From PNAI01 sp035574295 (GTDB taxonomy: Bacteria > Pseudomonadota > Alphaproteobacteria > Rhizobiales > Xanthobacteraceae), in the NCBI GenBank assembly GCA_035574295.1, contig DATLYX010000039.1:51059-115058 (forward strand): DNA of 64,000 bases, in the 5' to 3' direction. The notes beneath the pieces were generated by a model. It searched no databases and was not told the origin of the DNA. It was given only the letters and a program-made list of their open reading frames with translations. The position numbers and the translations under genes are program-made. Positions within the stretch are counted from its first letter, which is position 1; each line of letters opens with the position of its first letter. Below, piece after piece: positions 36,110-44,527 of the stretch.

Positions 36110-36265
36110 CGACGACCGCTCGTTTCGCTTGCCAGGCGGCACAGCTTCGGTTCGCGCTGGGCCGCTCCCTTGACACTGCTGATTCCTGCAGAAGCAAAAT
36201 TCGGTGTATTTTGCCCGACGCTGTCGACCCTGAGGCCGCCGCGGAGAGGCGCGATCCAAACCCGG

Positions 36266-38224
36266 ATGTTCTCCTCCGTCCTGATCGCCAATCGCGGCGA
36301 GATCGCCTGCCGCATCGCGCGCACGGCGCGGCGGCTCGGCATGCGCGTGGTGGCGGTCTATTCGGAGGCGGACCGGAATGCGCCGCATGTTCGGCTGGCC
36401 GACGAGGCGCATCCGATCGGGCCGGCGCCGGCCCGCGAGAGCTATCTGGTCATCGAGCGCCTGATCGAGGTCGCACGCAAAGCGGCGGCGGAATGCGTTC
36501 ATCCCGGCTACGGGTTCTTGGCGGAGAACGCGGCGTTTGCCGAAGCCTGCGCAGCGGCGGGGGTCGTCTTCGTCGGACCGCCGCCGGCGGCCATCCGCGC
36601 GATGGGACTCAAAGACCAGGCGAAGCGCCTGATGGAAAAGGCCGGGGTGCCGGTGGTGCCCGGCTATCACGGCGCACAGCAGGATGCAGCATCGCTAAAA
36701 AAGGAGGCCGATCGGTTGGGCTATCCGCTCCTCATCAAGGCTGCGGCCGGCGGCGGCGGCAAAGGCATGCGGCGGGTCGAGGCGGCCGCCGAATTCTTTT
36801 CCGCGCTCGAGGCTGCGCAGCGCGAGGCCGTTGCGGCGTTCAGTGAGGGGCGCGTGATCCTGGAAAAATACATCGACAAGCCGCGTCACATCGAGATGCA
36901 GGTTTTCGCGGATGCACACGGCAACTGCATTCATCTCAACGAGCGCGACTGTTCGCTGCAACGCCGCTACCAGAAAGTGATCGAGGAAGCGCCGGCGCCG
37001 GGCATGACCGCGGCGTTGCGTGAAGAGATGGGCGCGGCCGCGGTGCGCGCGGCGAAGGCGGTGGGCTATGTGGGTGCGGGCACGGTCGAGTTCATTGCCG
37101 ACGGAACGCGCGGGCTAAAAAGCGGCAGCTATTGGTTCATGGAAATGAACACGCGGCTGCAGGTCGAGCATCCGGTCACCGAGGCGATCACCGGCCTCGA
37201 TTTGGTTGAATGGCAATTCCGCGTGGCGGCAGGGGAAAAACTGTCGCTTGGGCAGAACCAAGTGCTGCTCAACGGCCATGCGGTCGAGGCGCGCATCTAT
37301 GCGGAGGATCCGGCACGCGGCTTTCTGCCGTCCACGGGAAAGCTTTTGGCGCTGGAATTTCCCGAGGGCGTGCGTATCGACACGGGCGTGGAGGCGGGCG
37401 CACAGGTTTCGCCGCACTACGACCCATTGATCGCGAAACTGATCGCGCATGCTGCAACGCGCGAGGTGGCGCTGGCGAAGCTTGCCGACGCGCTGGAGCG
37501 GACCGTGATCGCCGGTCCGCGCAGCAATGCGGGGTTTCTTGCGGCACTTGTGCGTGCGGAGGAGGTGCGCGCCGGACGCATCGACACCGGCTTGATCGAT
37601 CGGAATCTCGTGGCGCTGGTTCCCTCCGGGATCGACTGCGCCGCGGCTGCGTGCGGGGCGGCGACGCTGCTCAGGCAGGAGATGGCGCGGATTGCGCAAA
37701 GCATCGAACGTGCCGATGACGCGTCGCCGTCGCCCTGGGAGGCAAACGACGGATTCTCGCTGTCAGGTCCGCGCGTGCAGACGATACCGATCCTGGTCGA
37801 CGGGGTGCAGGCGAGCGCAACCATCCGTTATGGCGGCGACGGCCCTGTGGTCGCTGTGGATGGCGCGGGGCCGGCGCTTGATGCGCGCACCTTTGCGACC
37901 GCAGATGGGGTGCTCGTAGTGCGGGGAGGATGGCAGAGCCTCGTGCAATGGGCGGATCGCGTCGCGCGCGATTTTGTCCATGCGGACGGTGACGGCACGG
38001 TGAAAGCGCCCATGCACGGCCGGCTGCTTGCGCTGTTCGTGGCGCAGGGGGACAAGGTTGCGAAGGGGCAGCGGCTTGCCATTATCGAGGCGATGAAGAT
38101 GGAGCACACGATCGCGGCGCCCTGTGCCGGTACCGTGGCGGAAATCAATACGGCGGCCGGGGCGCAGGTCGCCGAGGGCGCGCGGCTGATGACCATCGCG
38201 CCGGAGAACGGCAAACGTTCATGA
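36266..38224 (+). CDS. mccA: 3-methylcrotonyl-CoA carboxylase alpha subunit
   Basis: A 652-residue biotin carboxylase plus biotinyl carrier protein: FSSVLIANRGEIACRIART at the N terminus, ATP-grasp loop AAGGGGKGMRR, RLQVEHPVTEAITGLDLVEWQ, and C-terminal AMKMEH with biotinylated Lys611. The LDLVEWQ and the short linker before the biotinyl domain are MccA-like, in contrast to PccA at 4865. With MccB it makes 3-methylglutaconyl-CoA from 3-methylcrotonyl-CoA in leucine catabolism. ATG 36266 follows homologue starts. Its TGA overlaps the next ATG (ATGA). Confidence 0.92.
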   Translation: MFSSVLIANRGEIACRIARTARRLGMRVVAVYSEADRNAPHVRLADEAHPIGPAPARESYLVIERLIEVARKAAAECVHPGYGFLAENAAFAEACAAAGVVFVGPPPAAIRAMGLKDQAKRLMEKAGVPVVPGYHGAQQDAASLKKEADRLGYPLLIKAAAGGGGKGMRRVEAAAEFFSALEAAQREAVAAFSEGRVILEKYIDKPRHIEMQVFADAHGNCIHLNERDCSLQRRYQKVIEEAPAPGMTAALREEMGAAAVRAAKAVGYVGAGTVEFIADGTRGLKSGSYWFMEMNTRLQVEHPVTEAITGLDLVEWQFRVAAGEKLSLGQNQVLLNGHAVEARIYAEDPARGFLPSTGKLLALEFPEGVRIDTGVEAGAQVSPHYDPLIAKLIAHAATREVALAKLADALERTVIAGPRSNAGFLAALVRAEEVRAGRIDTGLIDRNLVALVPSGIDCAAAACGAATLLRQEMARIAQSIERADDASPSPWEANDGFSLSGPRVQTIPILVDGVQASATIRYGGDGPVVAVDGAGPALDARTFATADGVLVVRGGWQSLVQWADRVARDFVHADGDGTVKAPMHGRLLALFVAQGDKVAKGQRLAIIEAMKMEHTIAAPCAGTVAEINTAAGAQVAEGARLMTIAPENGKRS

Positions 38225-38658
38225 CACTGCACCTCATCAAGCTCAGCGTCGGCACCGACTCGGTCCAGGACCTTCAGGATTGGATCAACGCCAAGCTGAA
38301 GGAAAAGAAGCGGCGCGGGCAGAAGCCGGAGCGCATCCATACCACGCGCATGATGCCCAAGCGCGCAAAGGAGCTGCTCGACGGCGGCTCGATCTATTGG
38401 GTGATTCGCGGCGAAATTTTGTGTCGGGAACGGATTCTCGACATTCGGCCGGTGGTGGACCGCGACGGCATCAGCCGCTGCCAGCTCGTGCTCGATCCCA
38501 AATGCATTTTGGTGCAGCCGCGGCCCTATCGGGCCTTCCAGGGGTGGCGGTATCTGGAGGTCAAGGATGCGCCACCGGATCTCGATCGCGCGGCGCCCGG
38601 CGCGCGCGACATGCCGGAAAGCCTGCGCCGCGAGCTGCGCGAACTGGGACTGCTGTGA
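38221..38658 (+). CDS. DUF1489 family protein
   Basis: A 145-residue cytosolic protein that starts LHLIKLSVGTDSVQDLQDWI and contains TTRMMPKRAKELLDGGSIYWVIRG and VLDPKCILVQPRPYRAFQGWRYL, the DUF1489 signature. The family is almost restricted to Alphaproteobacteria and its function is unknown. It overlaps mccA by four bases, so expression is tied to leucine catabolism here, although the link may be only positional. Confidence 0.92.
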   Translation: MTLHLIKLSVGTDSVQDLQDWINAKLKEKKRRGQKPERIHTTRMMPKRAKELLDGGSIYWVIRGEILCRERILDIRPVVDRDGISRCQLVLDPKCILVQPRPYRAFQGWRYLEVKDAPPDLDRAAPGARDMPESLRRELRELGLL

Positions 38659-38729
38659 ATCGGCTTGTGATCGGGGGTCCAAGCGCGCAAGATAGTTGAC
38701 CGGCCGCCGACCCCAACGCGAGGTGCCCC

Positions 38730-39614
38730 ATGACCAATGTGCAACCTGCTGCCGCGACCGCGGCGGAACGCAGCCAGTACGTGGAATTCTGGAACAATGT
38801 GCTGGTTCCCAAATTCGTGCGCTGGAAGCACATCATCGTCGACGGGTTGACGCTGCACAGCGCGAAAATTTTTCCCACGCTGCCGGTCAAGCCGGGCGAC
38901 AAAGTTCTGGACGCTGGCTGCGGCTTCGGCGACACCGCGATCGAGTTGGCGCGCCGCGTGGGCCCGACAGGCTCCGTGCTCGCGGTGGACTGCTGCGACG
39001 GTTTCCTCGAATACGGCCGGCGCGACGCCAAGGCGGCTGGCTTAACTAACGTCACGTTCCTGGAAGCCGACGTGCAAACCTATCCGTTCAAGCCGGTGCA
39101 CGACTTCTGCTTCTCGCGCTTCGGCACGCAGTTCTTCGAGAATCCGGTGGCGGGTCTGCGCAACATGCGCAAAAGCCTCAGGCCCGGCGGAATCATGACC
39201 ATGATCGTGTGGCGCGGGATCAAGGACAATCCCTGGCTCGGCCACGCCAAGGACATCGTGCTGCGTTTTTTGCCGCCGCCGGGGGAGAACGCGCAGACCT
39301 GCGGGCCGGGCCCGTTCTCCATGGCCGATCCCGAAGTGGTGACCAAACAACTGGAAATCGCCGGATACAAGGATATCGAGTTCGAACGCGTCGACGCGCA
39401 AGTGTTCGTCGGCAAGGACGTTGACGAGGCGGCAGCCTTCCAGCTCGCCATCGGACCGGCGGGCGAGGTCTACCGCGAGGCCGGCAAGCTTGCGGAGGCG
39501 CGGCACGAGGAGATCGCGGGCGCGCTGAAGGCGGAGCTTGCCAAATTTGTCGGCACAAACGGCGTGATGATGGATTCGAGCTCCTGGAAGGTAACCGCGC
39601 GTAATCCGGCTTGA
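38730..39614 (+). CDS. class I SAM-dependent methyltransferase
   Basis: A 294-residue cytosolic methyltransferase with motif I VLDAGCGFGDTAIELA (about residues 59-74), motif II region VLAVDCCDGFL, and motif III-like FLEADVQTYPF followed by DFCFSRFGTQFF. It resembles UbiE/COQ5-like and O-methyltransferases acting on small molecules. The substrate is not evident. GAGGTG precedes ATG 38730. It lies downstream of DUF1489 with a 71-bp gap and is convergent with panC. Confidence 0.85.
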   Translation: MTNVQPAAATAAERSQYVEFWNNVLVPKFVRWKHIIVDGLTLHSAKIFPTLPVKPGDKVLDAGCGFGDTAIELARRVGPTGSVLAVDCCDGFLEYGRRDAKAAGLTNVTFLEADVQTYPFKPVHDFCFSRFGTQFFENPVAGLRNMRKSLRPGGIMTMIVWRGIKDNPWLGHAKDIVLRFLPPPGENAQTCGPGPFSMADPEVVTKQLEIAGYKDIEFERVDAQVFVGKDVDEAAAFQLAIGPAGEVYREAGKLAEARHEEIAGALKAELAKFVGTNGVMMDSSSWKVTARNPA

Positions 39615-39704
39615 GCTTCGACCGTACACGCCGCCGACGCCGTGGCGACCCGGCCTCTACGCTTGCACTGAATCAGGACGACGGCGAGGGAGGCGTTCTC
39701 CGAG

Positions 39705-40553
39705 CTACACGGCGATGTTGTCGATGAGGCGGGTATTGCCGAGTTTTGCGGCCACGAGCAGGCGCACGGGGCCGTCCTGCATCGAGGCGACGGGGGCAAG
39801 CGTGTCGGCGTGGCGCGCTTCGAGATAGTCGAGCGCAAAGCCCGCGCGCTCGATCTCGTTGCTGCCAGCGGCCAGCGTCGTAGCGAAAGTCTCGCCCGCC
39901 GCGAGACGTGCCGCGCAGTCTTTCAACACTCGGTAGAGCGTGGGGGCCACCGCGCGTTCGGCCGGGGAGAGGTAGGCGTTGCGCGAGGACATGGCGAGCC
40001 CGTCCTTCTCGCGCACTGTGGGCGCGCCGATCACTTTCACCGGCAGGTTCAGGTCGCGCGCCATTGCGGCGACCACCTTGAGCTGCTGGTAATCCTTCTC
40101 GCCGAAGATGGCGATGTCCGGTGCAACCTGGGCAAAGAGTTTGGCGACCACGGTGGCGACCCCGCCGAAGAAATGCGGGCGGAAGGCGTCCTCGAGGCCG
40201 GCGGTGGCAGGGCCTTCCAGCACAACTCGCGTGCAAAAACCCTCCGGATACATTTGCTCCACACTCGGCGCCCAGACCAGATCCACTTTGAGCGCGGCTA
40301 GCGCGGCGAGGTCTTCAGCAAAAGTTCGCGGATAGGTGGCAAAATCCTCGTGCGGCGCGAACTGCGTCGGATTGACGAAAATTGAGACCACCACCCGCCG
40401 GGCGCGGCGCTTGGCCAGCCGCACCAGCGACAAATGGCCGGCGTGCAGCGCGCCCATGGTCGGCACCAAGGCCAGCGTTGCGCCGCGGCCGCGCAGGCGA
40501 GCGACGTTGCGTCGCAACACGGAAAGGGTGCGGGCGACCTTGAGCTTGGCCAA
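39705..40553 (-). CDS. panC: pantoate--beta-alanine ligase
   Basis: A 282-residue enzyme that joins pantoate to beta-alanine with ATP, the last step of pantothenate synthesis. Marks: nucleotidyltransferase motif MGALHAGHLSL, FVNPTQFAPHEDF, FGEKDYQQL, and the KMSKS-equivalent KDGLAMSSRNAYLS. A TTG at 40553 with GGAGAG upstream gives the usual length and N terminus; longer frames to ATG 40601 have no ribosome-binding site. It is divergent from the vWA gene by about 110 bp. Confidence 0.93.
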   Translation of the reverse strand: MAKLKVARTLSVLRRNVARLRGRGATLALVPTMGALHAGHLSLVRLAKRRARRVVVSIFVNPTQFAPHEDFATYPRTFAEDLAALAALKVDLVWAPSVEQMYPEGFCTRVVLEGPATAGLEDAFRPHFFGGVATVVAKLFAQVAPDIAIFGEKDYQQLKVVAAMARDLNLPVKVIGAPTVREKDGLAMSSRNAYLSPAERAVAPTLYRVLKDCAARLAAGETFATTLAAGSNEIERAGFALDYLEARHADTLAPVASMQDGPVRLLVAAKLGNTRLIDNIAV

Positions 40554-40662
40554 GATGAAACTCTCCAGAGCCAGGATTACTCGACCGGCCGGCGCAGCCA
40601 TTGCGCCAGCGCCGCGAAGGGGCACTTATAGGCAAGAGCGAATGGCTCCGACAGGCCCAATC

Positions 40663-41391
40663 ATGACCAAAGACCGCACTCCGGCCCCGACCGACGGCAA
40701 CAAGGCGCCGACCGCATCCTCGCGGGCGGAAATCGACGCCTTTCTCGCGCAGGTGCGAGCGCTCGGCCCCTCCACTGCGACAGGCCAGCGCGGCCGGCTG
40801 ATCTTTGCGCTCGACGCCACCATGAGCCGGCAGCCCATGTGGGACACCGCCTGCCAATTGCAGGCGGACATGTTCCGCGAAGCGGCGAAGGTGGGAGGGC
40901 TCGACGTGCAGCTCGTCTACTACCGGGGGATCGGCGAGTGCCGCGCCTCGCGCTGGGTCTCCGATGCGCGGCAGCTTGCAGATTTAATGACCAAAATCAC
41001 CTGCCGCGGCGGCCACACCCAAATCGGAAAAATTTTGACCCATGCGCGGCGCGAGACGGAAAAGAAAAAGGTGCAGGCGCTGGTGTTCGTGGGCGATGCC
41101 ATGGAGGAGGCGATCGACGATCTGGCGGCCGCAGCGGGTGAGATCGGCCTGCTCGGCGTGCCAGCGTTCATGTTTCAGGAGGGAGGCGATCCGATCGCCG
41201 AGCAGGCGTTCCGCGAGATCGCGCGCTTGTCGCGCGGCGCCTATTGCAGGTTCGATCCGGGCGCGGCGCAACAGCTCGCAGAACTTTTGCGGGCCGCGGC
41301 GGCTTATGCCGCAGGCGGCCTGCGGGCGCTGGAAAACCTGTCGGCCAAGCGCAGCGGCGGCGCCACGCTGCTGCTGCAACAGATGAAGTGA
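40663..41391 (+). CDS. von Willebrand A-like domain protein
   Basis: A 242-residue cytosolic protein with a vWA fold. The MIDAS-like start LIFALDATMSRQPMWD (Asp51, Thr53, Ser55) follows a short polar leader; later strands are LDVQLVYYRGIGECRAS, and KKVQALVFVGDAMEEAI for the acidic MIDAS-type loop. It likely binds metal and a protein partner. Start at ATG 40663 or 40642 (seven residues longer). One base separates its stop from the membrane J-protein gene, which makes a joint function likely. I recall this pair next to panC in related genomes, without a known role. Confidence 0.82.
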   Translation: MTKDRTPAPTDGNKAPTASSRAEIDAFLAQVRALGPSTATGQRGRLIFALDATMSRQPMWDTACQLQADMFREAAKVGGLDVQLVYYRGIGECRASRWVSDARQLADLMTKITCRGGHTQIGKILTHARRETEKKKVQALVFVGDAMEEAIDDLAAAAGEIGLLGVPAFMFQEGGDPIAEQAFREIARLSRGAYCRFDPGAAQQLAELLRAAAAYAAGGLRALENLSAKRSGGATLLLQQMK

Positions 41392-41392
41392 C

Positions 41393-42094
41393 ATGCCGGC
41401 CCTGCTGTTCGGAATCGTGGTGCTGGCGCTCCTGTTGTGGGCGCTGTACGCCTTCACCAAGGCGGACGCCAAGCAGCTTGCGCGCTATTTGCCGTCCATC
41501 GGCGGGGTAGCGGCGCTGGCCCTCGCCGGTTTTCTTGGGTTCCGCGGGCGCCTCGACATGGCAATTCCGCTCGGCCTGTTCGGGCTGAGCCTGCTCGGCT
41601 GGGGACCGTTCGGCGTCGCCAGCATTTTTCAACGCACGCAGAAGTCTCCCGGCCAGGTGTCGCGGGTGCGCGCCGCCTTCGTGGAAATGGAGCTCGACCA
41701 CGACACCGGCAACATGCGCGGCTGCATCCTCGCCGGACCGCACGAAGGCAGGATGCTGGACGATCTCGATGTGGCGACCCTCGTCGGGCTGCTCAGCGAG
41801 ATCGACGAAGAAAGCCGCGCGCTACTGGCTGCTTATCTTGACCGCCGGGAGCCCCGTTGGCGTGAGCACGCGCAAGGTAACGCGGACGCGGGGAAGGGGG
41901 CGTTCGGCGGCGGCAAAATGTCGGAGGAGGAAGCCTATCAGATCCTTGGCCTGCAACCGGGGGCGAGCGCGGAAGACATCGCGCGCGCGCATCGTTCGCT
42001 GATGAAGAAACTCCATCCGGACCAGGGGGGCTCGACGTATCTCGCCGCCCGCGTCAACGAAGCCAAAGAAGTTCTGCTTCGCCGCCATCGTTGA
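41393..42094 (+). CDS. membrane-anchored J-domain protein (DjlC/Tim14-like)
   Basis: A 233-residue protein: two or three N-terminal helices (about 2-20, 34-50, 55-76), a cytosolic middle region (90-160), and a C-terminal J domain at about 177-232 with HPD at 208-210 and RVNEAKEVLLRR, as in Tim14/Pam18-type J-proteins. It should recruit and stimulate DnaK at the inner membrane. It starts one base after the vWA gene, so a vWA-J-protein complex may remodel or deliver a membrane client. The DnaK partner is not in the window. Confidence 0.85.
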   Translation: MPALLFGIVVLALLLWALYAFTKADAKQLARYLPSIGGVAALALAGFLGFRGRLDMAIPLGLFGLSLLGWGPFGVASIFQRTQKSPGQVSRVRAAFVEMELDHDTGNMRGCILAGPHEGRMLDDLDVATLVGLLSEIDEESRALLAAYLDRREPRWREHAQGNADAGKGAFGGGKMSEEEAYQILGLQPGASAEDIARAHRSLMKKLHPDQGGSTYLAARVNEAKEVLLRRHR

Positions 42095-42121
42095 TCGTGT
42101 CTCCATTTGCAATTTCCGTGG

Positions 42122-43696
42122 TCAGATCTTGAGCGCCAGGCAGGCGACATCGGCGCGTTGCAGCGCCTTGCATGCCGCTTCTGCGCCGGCGCGGTCGAAG
42201 CCGGTGAAACGGGCGCGGTAGTAGGTCTTTGCGCCTTTGGTGGTCTTTTCGGTGTGCGGATCGGCGCCGCTCAGCAGGTCGGCCGCCTTCTTGCGCGCGA
42301 CGAGAAGCCGCTGTCGGGCGTCGTCCTCGCGCTCGAAGGCACCGACCTGAATGGCCCAGCCGCCGTCGCGGCCTGCACGGGTCATGCGCAGCACGGGCTC
42401 CGCCGCCGTCTCACCGATGTTGCCGGTGACCGCTTGCTCAGGCGGCTTCGGCTGTGTCTCGGCGGGGCTTGGCAGCGGGGTCACCTCGATCGCCGGCGGC
42501 GCTGCCTCGGGAGCGGGGGCAAAGGCATTGAGCTGCGGGATCGGCAGCGGCAGGGTGGCAGCGCGCACGGGCGCTATCGGAGCAGCCTCCGGAGCGGCTT
42601 CGGTGGCGGTCGGCTCACTTGCGCCGGGTGAGGCCATGTTGGCGGTGTCGGTGGGTGGGGCGATCACCGGCACGATCACGATGCGCGGAATGGTGCGCGG
42701 CTCGGCCTGAGGTTCAGATCGCGGTTGCGGGGCGGACCGAGCCTCGGCGCGCGGTTCGGATCGAGCCTCTGCCTGTGACTTGGCGGGGGTCTCGGTTGCC
42801 GCCGGCGCGCGCGCGATCTTCACGTCGGGGCGCCTGACCGAGGCTTCGACGATGTGGCGCTCGATCAAGCCGCGCATGTGGGCGTCGCGCTGAGCGGCGG
42901 TATTGCCGCCGAGCACCACGGCAACGATATGGCGTCCGTTACGGCGCACCGAGGCGATGAGGTTGAAGCCGGAGGCGTGCGTGTAGCCGGTCTTGATGCC
43001 GTCGGCGCCCGCGACCTGGCCAAGCAGGCGGTTGTGGTTGCGCATCGTGGCGCCGCGATAGGTGAAGCGGGTCAGCGAGAAGTAGCGGTAATAGCGCGGA
43101 AACCGCTCCTGGATGTGTATCCCAAGCCGCGCCTGATCGCGGGCGGTCGTCACCTGCTCGTCGTCGGGCAGGCCGGAAGCGTTGCGATAGACGGTGCGGG
43201 TCATGCCGAGCGCGCGCGCCTTGCGCGTCATCAGCCTGGCAAATTCCTCTTCGCTTCCGGCAATGGCCTCGGCCACCACCACAGCGACGTCGTTGGCCGA
43301 TTTGGTGATCAGGGCCTTGATCGCGTCTTCGACGCTGATGGTTTGCCCGGGCTTGAGGCCCAGCTTGGTCGGCGCCTGAGCTGCGGCTTCGGCGGACACC
43401 GGAAGCGGCGTGGTGAGCTTCAGGCGGCCGCTCTCAAGACGCTCGAACAAGAGGTAAAGCGTCATGACCTTGGTCAGCGATGCGGGATGGCGCAGGCTGT
43501 CGGCGTGAACCTGTCGCAGCACAGTGTCGGTGTTGGCATCCACGACTATGGCGGCGTAGCGAGAGCTGTCGGGGGCCTGCTTTGCAGCGCGTGCATCCGC
43601 CGCTGCTCCGGGGAATGCCAGGAGCGCCAAAGCGGCAACAAAATGCGATATCCAACCACGAAGCCTGCGCGCGGCTCCGTCCGGCACGCGAAACAT
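42122..43696 (-). CDS. D-alanyl-D-alanine carboxypeptidase with SPOR domain
   Basis: A 524-residue exported penicillin-binding protein (PBP5/6/DacF type). The signal segment is at about 15-36; catalytic motifs SLTK (73-76), SAN (133-135) and KTG (235-237) are all intact. An Ala/Pro/Glu-rich linker (about 290-440) leads to a C-terminal SPOR domain (446-524, WAIQVGAFEREDDARQ), which binds denuded glycan at the septum. It trims the terminal D-Ala of stem peptides and is likely targeted to division sites. GGGGAAGGA lies upstream of ATG 43696. Confidence 0.93.
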   Translation of the reverse strand: MFRVPDGAARRLRGWISHFVAALALLAFPGAAADARAAKQAPDSSRYAAIVVDANTDTVLRQVHADSLRHPASLTKVMTLYLLFERLESGRLKLTTPLPVSAEAAAQAPTKLGLKPGQTISVEDAIKALITKSANDVAVVVAEAIAGSEEEFARLMTRKARALGMTRTVYRNASGLPDDEQVTTARDQARLGIHIQERFPRYYRYFSLTRFTYRGATMRNHNRLLGQVAGADGIKTGYTHASGFNLIASVRRNGRHIVAVVLGGNTAAQRDAHMRGLIERHIVEASVRRPDVKIARAPAATETPAKSQAEARSEPRAEARSAPQPRSEPQAEPRTIPRIVIVPVIAPPTDTANMASPGASEPTATEAAPEAAPIAPVRAATLPLPIPQLNAFAPAPEAAPPAIEVTPLPSPAETQPKPPEQAVTGNIGETAAEPVLRMTRAGRDGGWAIQVGAFEREDDARQRLLVARKKAADLLSGADPHTEKTTKGAKTYYRARFTGFDRAGAEAACKALQRADVACLALKI

Positions 43697-43817
43697 TCGT
43701 CCTTCCCCGTCCCTCGGCGGTTCGGCGTTGGGGACGAATCACCCACAAACTCCGATGCCGTCAGCGATTCCGGGCGGGCCACGCCCGCCGGTTTGGGTTC
43801 TTGAGAGCGGCCTTAAA

Positions 43818-43870
43818 GCCCCCTGACTGGATTTCCACAGAAAAATCTGTGGCAATCCAGGCACAGGGGC
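43818..43870. other. long imperfect stem-loop in divergent intergenic region
   Basis: Three nested complementary blocks share one axis: GCCCCCTG with CAGGGGC, CTGGATT with AATCCAG, and CCACAGA with TCTGTGG, around an AAAA loop (43842-43845). Only a single-base mismatch and a small internal loop interrupt about 21 base pairs. It lies between the carboxypeptidase gene (minus) and the phasin promoter (plus). It is not followed by a T-run on the plus strand, so it is not a simple terminator. Confidence 0.65.
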
Positions 43871-43927
43871 TAAAACTATGCGGGCGCGGTTGCTAATATG
43901 TTAAGCTAATCAATGAAAAAGGGTTAC

Positions 43928-43978
43928 TTTTTGCGTCGCAAAAATACGTCTTGACTTTTTTGTGCGGTGCAATATCTT
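43928..43978 (+). promoter_or_regulatory. phasin promoter with palindromic operator-like sites
   Basis: TTGACT (43951-43956) and TATCTT (43973-43978) are separated by 16 bases, a good sigma-70 match about 90 bp before the phasin start. A perfect palindrome TTTTTGCGTCGCAAAAA (43928-43944) lies directly upstream of the -35 box. The spacer contains TTGTGCGGTGCAA (43960-43972), an imperfect dyad resembling TGC/GCA sites bound by the PHB-responsive repressor PhaR near phasin genes in related bacteria. The PhaR assignment is inference. Confidence 0.6.
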
Positions 43979-44065
43979 GCCCTTATGCGAGCGGTCGAGC
44001 TGCGCAGGCTACAGACAACCCCAGGCCCGTCGGCCCCGCGGCGGGCGAGCGAGGAGGGCAGAGTG

Positions 44066-44407
44066 ATGGTGAAGAACTTCGACGAAATGCAGAAACTCGG
44101 TCGCGAGAACATGGATGCGACCCTGAAATCGTTCGGCGCGCTGACCAAGAGCGCACAGGCGATCGTGATCGAAATGGCCGACTTCTCGAAGAAATCCTTC
44201 GAGGACGGTACGAAGGTTCTCGAAAGGCTGCTGGGCGCAAAGAGCTTGGAGAAGGCGATCGAGATCCAAACCGATTACGCCAAGTCCTCGTATGAGGCTT
44301 TCATTGCCGAAGCGACAAAGCTCGGCGAGCTCTATGCGGACTTGGCCAAGGAGACCTACAAGCCGTTCGAAAGCTACCTGGCGAAGACGGCTCCCGCGAC
44401 AAAGTGA
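44066..44407 (+). CDS. phasin family protein
   Basis: A 113-residue, almost wholly helical amphipathic protein (KNFDEMQKLGRENMDATLKS, FSKKSFEDGTKVLERLL, EIQTDYAKSSYEAFIAEATKLGELYADLAKE) of the phasin_2 type. Phasins coat polyhydroxyalkanoate granules. This fits a PHB-making rhizobial-type organism; no pha synthesis genes are in the window. GAGGAGGG sits 7 bases before ATG 44066. It has a strong promoter upstream and a terminator just downstream, so it is a single-gene unit. Confidence 0.9.
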   Translation: MVKNFDEMQKLGRENMDATLKSFGALTKSAQAIVIEMADFSKKSFEDGTKVLERLLGAKSLEKAIEIQTDYAKSSYEAFIAEATKLGELYADLAKETYKPFESYLAKTAPATK

Positions 44408-44453
44408 CCTGCCCCGGCGCGATCTCCCCCCGTCGCGTTCAGGCTGAATGCAA

Positions 44454-44487
44454 GAGCCCGGCCTTGCGGCCGGGCTCAGTGTTTTTT
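44454..44487 (+). terminator. rho-independent terminator of the phasin gene
   Basis: A perfect 10-bp GC-rich stem, GAGCCCGGCC (44454-44463) with GGCCGGGCTC (44468-44477), has a TTGC tetraloop and is followed by AGTG and TTTTTT (44482-44487). It lies 46 bp after the phasin stop and also near the 3' end of the convergent TadG-like gene. Confidence 0.9.
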
Positions 44488-44527
44488 GCGCATCAGTTTT
44501 GCGTATCAGAGCGCTTCTGTTTGACGC

